Below are positions 43,172 to 50,816 of a stretch of 64,000 nt of DNA, in pieces; the stretch's first letter is position 1; each line of letters begins with the position of its first letter. Made by a program: the position numbers and the translations under genes. The stretch lies in assembly GCF_040706555.1 (NCBI RefSeq), contig NZ_JAPDRH010000001.1, positions 310,001 through 374,000 on the forward strand, written 5' to 3'. The notes beneath the pieces are model-generated. The model was given only the letters and a program-made list of their open reading frames with translations. It made no database searches and was not told the origin of the DNA. The stretch comes from Lentisalinibacter salinarum. GTDB taxonomy: Bacteria; Pseudomonadota; Gammaproteobacteria; Steroidobacterales; Woeseiaceae.

Positions 43172-44101
43172 TCAGTCCTTCGAGAAGTAGTCGGCGGATT
43201 GATAGACGCCGGTCCGTTGCTTGACGAGCTGCATCAGCACGTCGTTCGCGAGGCTGCTCGCACCGAAGCGGAACCACTCCTTCGTGAGCCACGCCTCGCC
43301 GAGGGTCTCGCGCAGCATCACCAGGTAGTGCACCGCCAGCTTGGCCTTCGAGATGCCGCCGGCGGGCTTCATGCCGACCATGCGGCCGGTCTCGCGGTGG
43401 TAGTCACGGATCGCCTGCAGCATGGTGAGGGTGACCTCCATGGTGGCGGCCGGCTGGATCTTGCCGGTGGAGGTCTTGATGAAGTCGGCGCCCGCATGCA
43501 TGGCCAGCACGCTCGCCTGACGCACCCGGTCGAGGGTGCCCAGCTCGCCGGTCTCGAGGATCACCTTCAGGTGCGCCGGGCCGCAGGCCTCCTTCACCGC
43601 GGCGATCTCGTCGAACACCCGCCGGTAATCGCCGGCCAGGAAGGCGCCGCGGGAGATCACCATGTCGATCTCGTCGGCACCTTCCTCCACGGCCATGCGG
43701 GTCTCGGCGAGACGGATATCCATGAACGACATGCCGCTGGGGAATGCGGTGGCCACGGCGGCGACGGCGATGTCCGTGCCGGTGAGCGCCCGTTTCGCCA
43801 CGCCGATCATCGTCGGGTAGACGCAGACGGCGGCGACGTGGGGCAGGTCGGGCAGGGTGTCGTGCAGGTGGATCGCCTTCTGGCACAGCTGGCGCACCTT
43901 GCCGGGCGTGTCCTGGCCCTCGAGCGTGGTCAGGTCGATCATCGAAAGCACGAGTTTCAGGGCCTCCACCTTGGAGGCCGTCTTGATGCTGCGGGTGCGG
44001 AAGCGGGCCGCCCGCTCGGCCACGCCGACCTCGTCCACGCGGGGTACCCGTGAGAGGTCGGGCAGTGCCGGTCCGGTCGCTTTTGCTGCGCGCCGGCTCA
44101 T
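43172..44101 (-). CDS. deoC: Deoxyribose-phosphate aldolase
   Basis: A 309-residue class I aldolase cleaving 2-deoxyribose 5-phosphate into glyceraldehyde 3-phosphate and acetaldehyde. Catalytic elements: EGADEIDMVI (Asp), FIKTSTGKIQPAAT (Schiff-base Lys) and VGMKPAGGISKAK (second Lys). It carries about 45 extra N-terminal residues compared with the ~220-260 of short DERA, as in the longer E. coli-type group. ATG overlaps the deoD TGA. Confidence 0.96.
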   Translation of the reverse strand: MSRRAAKATGPALPDLSRVPRVDEVGVAERAARFRTRSIKTASKVEALKLVLSMIDLTTLEGQDTPGKVRQLCQKAIHLHDTLPDLPHVAAVCVYPTMIGVAKRALTGTDIAVAAVATAFPSGMSFMDIRLAETRMAVEEGADEIDMVISRGAFLAGDYRRVFDEIAAVKEACGPAHLKVILETGELGTLDRVRQASVLAMHAGADFIKTSTGKIQPAATMEVTLTMLQAIRDYHRETGRMVGMKPAGGISKAKLAVHYLVMLRETLGEAWLTKEWFRFGASSLANDVLMQLVKQRTGVYQSADYFSKD

Positions 44102-44817
44102 TGGGCCTGGACCGAGACGGCGGTATCCAGCGCGATACGTATCATCTCGTCGAAGGTGGTCTGGCGCTCGTCGGCGGTGAGGGCGTCGCCGGAGCGGATG
44201 TCGTCGCTGACGGTACAGATGGCCAGCGCCTCCACGTCGTGCTCGGCGGCCAGCGCATACATGCCGGCGGCCTCCATCTCCACGCCGTAGACGTTGTAGC
44301 GCTCCATCACATCGAACATCTCCGGCTCGGGCGTGTAGAAGAGGTCGGCCGAGAACAGATTGCCCACGTGATGCCGGACGCCGTGCTCGCGGGCGGTCGC
44401 CACCGCGCGTTGCAGCAGCGCGTAGCTCGCGATCGGGGCATAGTCGTGGCCGCCGAAACGCATCCGGTTCACGCTGGAGTCCGTGCAGGCGCCCATGCCG
44501 ATCACCACGTCCCGCAGCCGGACGTCGGGATGGACCGAACCGCAGCTGCCTACCCGGATCAGCCGCTTCGCACCGTACTCGGTGATGAGCTCGCTCGCAT
44601 AAATGGATGCGGACGGGATGCCCATGCCGTGCGCCATGACGGAAACGGGCCGTCCCTCGTAGCTGCCCGTGTAGCCCCACATGTTGCGCACGTCGGTGAC
44701 GCGGTCGGCACCGTCCAGGTAGGTCTCCGCGATGTACTGCGCCCGCAGCGGATCGCCTGGCATGAGGATGGTCTCGGCGAAATCGCCCGGCCGGGCGTTG
44801 ATGTGCTTGGCTGCCAT
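44098..44817 (-). CDS. deoD: Purine nucleoside phosphorylase, DeoD type
   Basis: A 239-residue hexameric-type PNP that phosphorolyses purine (deoxy)nucleosides to base plus (deoxy)ribose 1-phosphate. Diagnostic: INARPGDFAETILMPGDPLR, MGIPSASIYASELI, LIRVGSCGSVHPDV, VEMEAAGMYALAAEH and TVSDDIRSGDALTADERQTT. It heads the operon with deoC. Deoxyribose 1-phosphate needs DeoB, encoded 15 kb away, to reach DeoC. Confidence 0.97.
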   Translation of the reverse strand: MAAKHINARPGDFAETILMPGDPLRAQYIAETYLDGADRVTDVRNMWGYTGSYEGRPVSVMAHGMGIPSASIYASELITEYGAKRLIRVGSCGSVHPDVRLRDVVIGMGACTDSSVNRMRFGGHDYAPIASYALLQRAVATAREHGVRHHVGNLFSADLFYTPEPEMFDVMERYNVYGVEMEAAGMYALAAEHDVEALAICTVSDDIRSGDALTADERQTTFDEMIRIALDTAVSVQAQ

Positions 44818-44945
44818 GGCTTCCTGAGCGGCGTGGGGATGCTCGTGGGTGATCGTTGCTGATCGTTTATGGGACGAGCGGGTATTCTAGCGCAGGCGGT
44901 CGGCCCTTGTTGATGGCGTGCCCGCCGCCTCAGGAGATTATCGCC

Positions 44946-45281
44946 ATGCCCGAAGAAGTCTGGACCGAAGAACGCTGCTTCATCACCGAACTCCTGAATG
45001 ACGCAAGCGTGCCGGACGTCTCGCTGGCGCGATGCCGCGTCGAGCCGGGCGTCACCACTCAGCGGCATCGTCTCTCGGTGCGGGAATGGTACGTGGTGGA
45101 GCAGGGCCGCGGCCTGATGGAAGTGGGCGATCGTGAGCCCCGTCCCATCGGGCCCGGCGACGTGGTGGAGATCCCGGCCGACTGCGCGCAGCGGGTGACC
45201 AATACGGGCGCCGGGCATCTCGTGTTCCAGTGCGTCTGCCTGCCCCGGTTCACGCCCGGCTGCTACCAGTCGCTGGAGTGA
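44946..45281 (+). CDS. Single-domain cupin protein
   Basis: 111 residues forming one cupin barrel: VEPGVTTQRHRLSVREWYVV (cupin motif 1 with His residues), GDREPRPIGPGDVVEIP (Gly/Pro-rich turn) and VTNTGAGHLVFQCVC (motif 2). Metal ligands are partly kept. Such short cupins are sugar isomerases, dioxygenases or ligand binders, so no function is assigned. It is divergent from deoD and precedes the TonB receptor by 131 bases. Confidence 0.8.
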   Translation: MPEEVWTEERCFITELLNDASVPDVSLARCRVEPGVTTQRHRLSVREWYVVEQGRGLMEVGDREPRPIGPGDVVEIPADCAQRVTNTGAGHLVFQCVCLPRFTPGCYQSLE

Positions 45282-45412
45282 TTGCCGCGAGGCGCGGGAA
45301 TCTGTCGGATTTCTGCAACAAATCGGAAACGACGGCACAGAAAGCCTACCGTTCCGCGTCACAACTACGTAAGATTCGCCCTACCTATCCCCGCCCCTCC
45401 AAGGAGAACAAG

Positions 45413-47656
45413 ATGCGTGGCAGAAAACCGACATTCCTCGATGGCGCACTGCCGGCCCGCCGGCTCTGCGTGCTGGCGCTCGCGAGCCTGATAGCGCTGC
45501 CCGCGCTGCCGGCTACGGCGCTGGCCCAGGACGACAGCGTCCTCGAGGAGATCGTGGTCACGGCGCAGCGACGTGAAGAAAATCTGCAGGAGGTGCCGAT
45601 CTCGGTTTCCACCCTGTCCGGCGCGCGCTTCGAGAACCTGTTCGACGCCGGCGAGGACATCCGCGCCCTCGCGACGCGGGTGCCCAGCCTTTACGCCGAG
45701 TCGTCCAACGGCCGACTGGCGCCGCGGTTCTACCTGCGCGGCCTCGGCAATACCGACTTCGACCTGGCGGCCTCCCAGTCCGTGTCCATCATCATGGACG
45801 AGGTGGTGCAGGAGAACGTCATCCTGAAGAGCTTCCCGCTGTTCGACGTCGAGCGCGTGGAAGTCCTGCGCGGGCCGCAGGGCACGCTGTTCGGCCGCAA
45901 CACGCCGGCCGGCATCATCAAGTTCGATACCCGCAAGCCCACCGACGAGACCGAGGGCCGGGTCGACCTGTCCTACGGCCGCTACGGTTCTACCGTGGTC
46001 GACGCCGCCGTCGGCGGTCCGCTGGCGGACAATCTCTCGGTCCGCGCGTCCATGCTGTACATGAACCGGGACGACTGGATCTCGAACGCCTTCACCGAGG
46101 AAGACGACGTCATGGGCGGCTTCGAGGACCTCGCCTACCGGCTGCAGGCCCTGTGGCAGATCACGGACAACCTGAGCGCGCTCGCCAATGTGCATGGCCG
46201 CACGATGAATGGCACGGCTTCGGTGTTCCGCGCCAATATCCTCGGCCCGGGCAGCAACGACCTGAACGTCAATTTCGACCGCGATACCGTGTTCTTCGAC
46301 GAGGGTAACAACAACCCGCAGGAAGCCGAGGCGCTGGGCGGCTCGCTGAAGCTCGAATGGGACGTGAGCGACACGATGACGGTGACCTCCATCACCGCGC
46401 ATGAGACGGTGGAGAACCGCAGCCTGGGTGACATCGACGGCGGTTTCGGTGCCGTCTTCCTGCCGTTCCAGGGCCCCTGTCCTCCGGGCAGCGATCCCGC
46501 CACGGACGTGTGTATCCCGTTCCCGTCCCAGACTCAGGACGGCATCGATAACCTGGATCAGTTCACCCAGGAGATCCGGGTGGCCGCGGACGCGAGCGAT
46601 CGCCTGTTCTGGCAGGCCGGCTTCTTCTACTTCGATTCGGAATTCGCCGTCACGACCTTCCCGTTCTTCGTGCCGCCGACCACGGTCGCCCACGAGAACA
46701 CCTCCTGGGCCGTGTTCGGTCACGTGAGCTACGACATCAGCGACGTCTGGAACATCACCGGCGGCGTGCGTTACACCGACGACGAGAAGGACCTGTTCTC
46801 CGCCGGCGTCACACCGGTGAATGTCTCCGACGAGCAGGTGAGCTGGGACGTGAGTCTGAGCTACGCGCTGAGCGACGACGTGAACCTGTACGGCCGCCTG
46901 GCGAATGGCTTCCGGGCGCCCACCATCCAGGGCCGCGACATCGCCTTCGGCGCGCCGCCGTCTTCTGCCGACTCCGAGACGATCACCTCCATCGAGGGTG
47001 GCTTCAAGTCCACGCTGCTGGGTGACCGCCTGCGCCTGAATGCCGCGATCTACTATTACGAGATCGAAGACCAGCAGTTCTCGGCCATCGGCGGCGCCGG
47101 CAACCTGATCCAGCTGGTGAACGCCGACACCGGCACCGGCACCGGCATCGACGTGGATGCGGAGTGGCTGGCGACGGACAACCTGAGCTTCACCGCCGGC
47201 TTCAGCTGGAACGATACCGAGATCGAGGACTCCGAGCTGCGGGTCGCGCCCTGCGGCTCCGGTCTGTGCACCGTGCTCGATCCGCTGGACGGCAACGGCA
47301 ACGCCATCGTCGACGGCAACCCGTTCCCGCAGGCGCCGGAGACCATGCTGAACTTCACGGCCCGCTACACGGTGCCGGTGGGGGACGATGCCGAGTTCTT
47401 CGCCTACACCGACTGGGCCTACCAGGGTGACACGAACTTCTTCCTGTACGAGTCCGCCGAGTTCTCCTCCGAGGACACCTTCGAGGGCGGCGTGAAGTTC
47501 GGTTACGGCAAGATCGACGGTTCCTGGGAAGTGGCGATCTTCGGCCGCAACATCACGGACGAGGAGAACGTGAAGGGCGGCATCGATTTCAACAACCTGA
47601 CCGGCTTCGTCAACGAGCCGAGGATCTGGGGCGTGTCGTTCAGCGCCAACTTCTAG
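45413..47656 (+). CDS. TonB-dependent receptor
   Basis: A 747-residue outer-membrane receptor with a signal peptide (VLALASLIALPALPATALAQ). It has DDSVLEEIVVTAQRREENLQ (TonB box and start of the plug), FYLRGLGNTDFDLAA, and VERVEVLRGPQGTLFGRNTP, the plug signature. The barrel ends in Phe (VSFSANF). AAGGAG precedes the ATG. A strong terminator lies directly downstream, so this is a single-gene unit or the end of one. It stands between nucleoside operons, so an import role for nucleic-acid material is possible but unproven. Confidence 0.92.
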   Translation: MRGRKPTFLDGALPARRLCVLALASLIALPALPATALAQDDSVLEEIVVTAQRREENLQEVPISVSTLSGARFENLFDAGEDIRALATRVPSLYAESSNGRLAPRFYLRGLGNTDFDLAASQSVSIIMDEVVQENVILKSFPLFDVERVEVLRGPQGTLFGRNTPAGIIKFDTRKPTDETEGRVDLSYGRYGSTVVDAAVGGPLADNLSVRASMLYMNRDDWISNAFTEEDDVMGGFEDLAYRLQALWQITDNLSALANVHGRTMNGTASVFRANILGPGSNDLNVNFDRDTVFFDEGNNNPQEAEALGGSLKLEWDVSDTMTVTSITAHETVENRSLGDIDGGFGAVFLPFQGPCPPGSDPATDVCIPFPSQTQDGIDNLDQFTQEIRVAADASDRLFWQAGFFYFDSEFAVTTFPFFVPPTTVAHENTSWAVFGHVSYDISDVWNITGGVRYTDDEKDLFSAGVTPVNVSDEQVSWDVSLSYALSDDVNLYGRLANGFRAPTIQGRDIAFGAPPSSADSETITSIEGGFKSTLLGDRLRLNAAIYYYEIEDQQFSAIGGAGNLIQLVNADTGTGTGIDVDAEWLATDNLSFTAGFSWNDTEIEDSELRVAPCGSGLCTVLDPLDGNGNAIVDGNPFPQAPETMLNFTARYTVPVGDDAEFFAYTDWAYQGDTNFFLYESAEFSSEDTFEGGVKFGYGKIDGSWEVAIFGRNITDEENVKGGIDFNNLTGFVNEPRIWGVSFSANF

Positions 47657-47701
47657 CGCCGACACCGTGCCGCCGCTCCGGCGGCGGCCGTCCCGAACTG
47701 C

Positions 47702-47734
47702 GAAGCCCGGCGCGAGCGCCGGGCTTCTTCTTTT
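47702..47734 (+). terminator. Rho-independent terminator after the TonB receptor gene
   Basis: A perfect 12-base-pair stem (GAAGCCCGGCGC at 47702-47713 with GCGCCGGGCTTC at 47716-47727) and a 2-base loop, followed by TTCTTTT. It lies 46 bases after the stop codon. Confidence 0.93.
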
Positions 47735-47757
47735 CCGGCGGCCGGATTCCTGCGACT

Positions 47758-48708
47758 ATGCCGCGCATGCTGCCTGCCGCCCGCCTCGCCATATCCGTTC
47801 TCGTGCCCGCCGTGCTCGTCGCGGCCTGTTCGCGCGAGACGCCACCCGCCGCACCGTCCGGCGCAGGCTACGTGCGGGCGGCGGTGGCGGGCACCCTGCG
47901 GTCGCCGGCCATCGTGGAGGCCAGCGGCCTCGCCCATTCCCGCCGTCGGCCGGACCTGCTGTGGGTCATCAACGACGGCGGGGAAGAGCCCGTGCTGCAC
48001 GCGGTGACGCCGGACGGAGAGGCGCTGGGGGCCGTCCGCGTCGCCGGCGCCGAGAACCGGGATTGGGAAGACCTGGCGGCCTTCAGCTATGAGGGCTCGA
48101 CCTGGCTGCTCGTCGCAGACATCGGTGACAACGGCGGCATTCGCGATCACCTGACCCTGTACGTCGTGCCGGAGCCGGATCCGGCCGACGGCGAGGTCGC
48201 GCCCGCCTGGACCGTCCGCTACACCTATCCGGACGGTCCCCACGACACCGAGGCGGTGGCCGTGGACGGCGACGCCGGACGCATCTACGTGCTGACGAAG
48301 CGTACCGAGCCGGCGGAACTGCACGCGCTGCCGCTGCGCCCGGCGGCATCCGCCGCGGTGCTCACCTCCACGCTCGTGGCGGGCGTCGACACGCTGCCCG
48401 GCCGGGAGGAGGCGGTGGGCCTGCTGGCTGCGGCGGTGCCCTACCACTGGCAGCCCACGGGTATGGATATCGCCGCCGACGGCAGCGCCGTCGTCATACT
48501 GACGTACGCCGACGTCTATTATTATCCGCGGCGGCCGGACGAGACGTGGGTCGATGCGCTGGCGCGCGAGCCGCTACCGCTGGGCATGCCGCTGGTCCCG
48601 ATCGCCGAGGCCGTCGCCTTCGACGGACGCGGCCGCTCCCTGTTCATCACCGCGGAAGGAAGACATGCACCGCTGCTCAGATTCGACCCCGAACCGCACG
48701 CCGACTGA
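47758..48708 (+). CDS. Lipoprotein with beta-propeller-like fold, function unknown
   Basis: 316 residues. Signal peptide with lipobox LVAAC. The mature sequence has repeated strand segments such as SPAIVEASGLAHSRRRPDLL, LLWVINDGGEEPVLHAVTPD, DWEDLAAFSYEGSTWLLVAD and HDTEAVAVDGDAGRIYVLTK, a pattern seen in esterase-like or SdiA-regulated six-bladed propellers. The D-I-G-D-N (ADIGDN) segment recalls calcium or phosphate site loops in phytase-like propellers. ATG 47758 or 47767. Its 3' end overlaps the next lipoprotein gene by 44 bases. Confidence 0.7.
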   Translation: MPRMLPAARLAISVLVPAVLVAACSRETPPAAPSGAGYVRAAVAGTLRSPAIVEASGLAHSRRRPDLLWVINDGGEEPVLHAVTPDGEALGAVRVAGAENRDWEDLAAFSYEGSTWLLVADIGDNGGIRDHLTLYVVPEPDPADGEVAPAWTVRYTYPDGPHDTEAVAVDGDAGRIYVLTKRTEPAELHALPLRPAASAAVLTSTLVAGVDTLPGREEAVGLLAAAVPYHWQPTGMDIAADGSAVVILTYADVYYYPRRPDETWVDALAREPLPLGMPLVPIAEAVAFDGRGRSLFITAEGRHAPLLRFDPEPHAD

Positions 48709-49792
48709 TTTCGGCATCCTGGCCCTCGCGGGCCTCGTGCTGCTGCTGTTGCAGGCCTGCGCCCGGCCCGCCGGCGAGGCGGACGCACCGTCCTCGGCGC
48801 CCGACTCCGCGCCGCCGGCGGAGACCGTGACGCTGATGACTTTCAACGTCGAGAATCTGTTCGATACCGAGGACGATCCGGGCAAGAACGACCGCACCTA
48901 TCTGCCCATCGAGGCGAAGCGCAATCAGGGACATCGCGCGGCCTGCGCGAAGATCGATAATCCCTACTGGCGCGACCAGTGCCTGAACTGGGACTGGGAC
49001 GAGAAGGTGCTGGAGCGCAAGCTCGCAGCGGTGGCCGCGGCGATCCTGCAGGTAGACAACGGCAGGGGCCCGGATATCGTCGCGCTGCAGGAGGTGGAGA
49101 ACATCCGCATCCTCGAACGGCTGCGCACCGGGTACCTGCAGGACGCCGGTTATCGGGCCGGCATCCTGGTCGAGGGCGCGGACGACCGCGGCATCGACGT
49201 GGCCTTCCTGAGCCGGCTGGAGGCGGTCGGCGAGCCCGAGCTGCACGCCATCCCGTTCCGCGGCTTCCCGGCGGAGCGCATCGCCGATACCCGGGGCATC
49301 CTCGAGGCCACCTTCCGCCTGCCGGACGGCACGCTGCTGACCGGCTACTCGGTTCATTTTCCGGCGCCCTATCACCCCCACGAGATGCGCATCCAGGCCT
49401 ACCGCTTCCTGACGGAACTGCGCCAGTCCCTGCCAGCCGGCCGACCCGCATTTGCCGCGGGGGACTTCAACACGCCCGGCGACGAGGACCGGGAGGAGGG
49501 GATGCTGGAGCGTTTCGTGAGACCCGCCTGGAAGGTGGCCCACGAGGCTGGCTGCCCCGGCTTCTGCCCGGGCACCCATTACTACTCGCGCGGGGAGAGC
49601 TGGTCCTTCCTCGACATGATCCTTTGGTCCGGCGGCGACGCCGGCTGGCAGCTGGTACCCGACTCCGCGCGGCTGGCGAACCGCACCCCGGCGCAGATGA
49701 CGCGGGAAGGCCATCCGCGCCGATTCCGCATGCCGGAAGCGGAGGGAGTGAGCGACCACCTGCCGCTGGTGGTCGACATCGCGAAGCGCTGA
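48665..49792 (+). CDS. Lipoprotein of the endonuclease/exonuclease/phosphatase (EEP) family
   Basis: 375 residues. Probable lipobox LLQAC after the hydrophobic helix ILALAGLVLLLLQ. The EEP fold motifs are all present: LMTFNVENLFDTEDD (Asn), IVALQEVENI (catalytic Glu), YSVHFPAPYHP, AAGDFNTPGDEDRE (Asp-x-Asn) and VSDHLPLVVDI (terminal Asp-His pair). Cysteines in CAKIDNPYWRDQC and CPGFCPGTH may form disulfides. It is therefore predicted to be a surface or periplasmic nuclease or phosphodiesterase. ATG at 48665 has GGAAGGAAG upstream and overlaps the preceding gene. A REP arm starts 7 bases past its stop. Confidence 0.85.
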   Translation: MHRCSDSTPNRTPTDFGILALAGLVLLLLQACARPAGEADAPSSAPDSAPPAETVTLMTFNVENLFDTEDDPGKNDRTYLPIEAKRNQGHRAACAKIDNPYWRDQCLNWDWDEKVLERKLAAVAAAILQVDNGRGPDIVALQEVENIRILERLRTGYLQDAGYRAGILVEGADDRGIDVAFLSRLEAVGEPELHAIPFRGFPAERIADTRGILEATFRLPDGTLLTGYSVHFPAPYHPHEMRIQAYRFLTELRQSLPAGRPAFAAGDFNTPGDEDREEGMLERFVRPAWKVAHEAGCPGFCPGTHYYSRGESWSFLDMILWSGGDAGWQLVPDSARLANRTPAQMTREGHPRRFRMPEAEGVSDHLPLVVDIAKR

Positions 49793-49849
49793 CGCCGTGT
49801 AGGAGGGCCTTCAGGCCCGATGTCGTTCTATCTGCGTTGGCCCATCATC

Positions 49850-49971
49850 GGGTGGGTAAGGGTCGCGGGGACGCTCAGTCGGACGTCCTGTCCTCCTTCG
49901 CTCCGGCCAGGCCTCCTTCCCGCCGTCCTGGCTCCAGTCGGCCCGGACGACCCCGCAACCCTTGCCCACCC
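49850..49971. repeat. Long-range imperfect inverted repeat inside the composite REP
   Basis: Twenty-one-base arms 49850-49870 and 49951-49971 differ at two positions, each compatible with G-U pairing in RNA, around an 80-base interior. It could form a large cruciform or hairpin. Only one copy is in the window. Confidence 0.7.
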
Positions 49972-50040
49972 GCTGACGGACCCGTAGCCGATAGGCTCGG
50001 CACCAGTCAGCAGGCGCCACTGATCGGCAGATCCTCCCGG

Positions 50041-50137
50041 CCACCGCGAGCACGGCCGTCATGCGGGGGTATCCATCGCCGCGACCTTTTGTCGGGAGCA
50101 AGATGGATGCCCTCGCAGGGCGGCCGGAGAAGAAGGG
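50041..50137. repeat. Palindromic interspersed repeat type 2, copy 1
   Basis: 97 bases nearly identical to 59232-59329. The centre forms a stem of TGCGGGGGTATCCATC (50062-50077) with 50102-50117 around a 24-base loop; the two mismatches relative to a perfect stem are wobble-compatible. Between convergent genes. Confidence 0.85.
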
Positions 50138-50171
50138 TCCGGGTGAGAAGAGATCGGGCCTGAAGGCCCTC

Positions 50172-50717
50172 CTACGTGGTTGGGGGGGCGGGTTTCTTGG
50201 CGGCCTCTATGGCTTCCATGACCGTGCGGCGCGCGGCCTCGGCGTTCTCCCAGCCGACGACCCTCACCCATTTGTCTTTCTCCAGCGCCTTGTACTCCTC
50301 GAAGAAGTGGCTGATGCGCTCCACCAGGATGCTCGGCAGGTCGGTGTATTCGTCCACCTCGTCGTAGAAGCGGGTCAGCCGCCGAGAGGGTACGGCGAGG
50401 ATCTTCTCGTCCATGCCGGATTCGTCCTCCATCATCAGCACGCCTACCGGGCGCGCGCCGAGGACGCAGCCGGGGATGAGCGGCCGGTTGCCCACGCACA
50501 TGACGTCCACCGGGTCGCCGTCGTCGGACAGGGTGTGCGGGATGAAACCGTAGTTGCACGGATAGTGCATGGCGGTATAGAGGAAGCGGTCGACGAACAG
50601 GGCGGAACTCGCCTTCTCCATCTCGTATTTGATGGGGTCGCTGCCCCGCGGGACCTCGATGATAACGTTCACTTCGTGCGGCGGATCGACGCCGATGGGG
50701 ATGTTGTCGATGTTCAT
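50172..50717 (-). CDS. ppa: Inorganic pyrophosphatase
   Basis: A 181-residue soluble type I PPase hydrolysing PPi to two phosphates. Motifs: IEVPRGSDPIKYEMEKASSA, FIPHTLSDDGDPVDVMCV (Asp triad) and YKALEKDKWVRVVGW. Length is normal. The final codon before the end and its TAG stop lie in the right arm of the REP element, so its C-terminus (KKPAPPTT) is defined by that insertion. PPi is released by the PRTases and kinases of the salvage genes nearby, but ppa is a housekeeping enzyme in any case. Confidence 0.96.
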   Translation of the reverse strand: MNIDNIPIGVDPPHEVNVIIEVPRGSDPIKYEMEKASSALFVDRFLYTAMHYPCNYGFIPHTLSDDGDPVDVMCVGNRPLIPGCVLGARPVGVLMMEDESGMDEKILAVPSRRLTRFYDEVDEYTDLPSILVERISHFFEEYKALEKDKWVRVVGWENAEAARRTVMEAIEAAKKPAPPTT

Positions 50718-50816
50718 GGCGATCTGCCTCGCGAAGGTATATCGTGACCCGGGCACTCTAACGGACACGCCGCCCGCCGGGTAGCCATGCGTGTGTAATT
50801 TGCCGGACAGTTCGAT

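Larger units (their letters stand above)
49793..50171. repeat. Composite REP element (locus B): 376-bp unit bounded by inverted REP arms
   Basis: No gene is seen in these 379 bases between the convergent EEP and ppa genes. Inverted copies of the REP arm lie at 49799-49821 and 50153-50175, the second overlapping the ppa stop codon. Between them are a 21-base imperfect stem (49850-49870 with 49951-49971) and a 97-base block (50041-50137) that recurs at 59232-59329. The arrangement resembles a mosaic of palindromic repeats or a non-autonomous mobile element. Confidence 0.85.
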
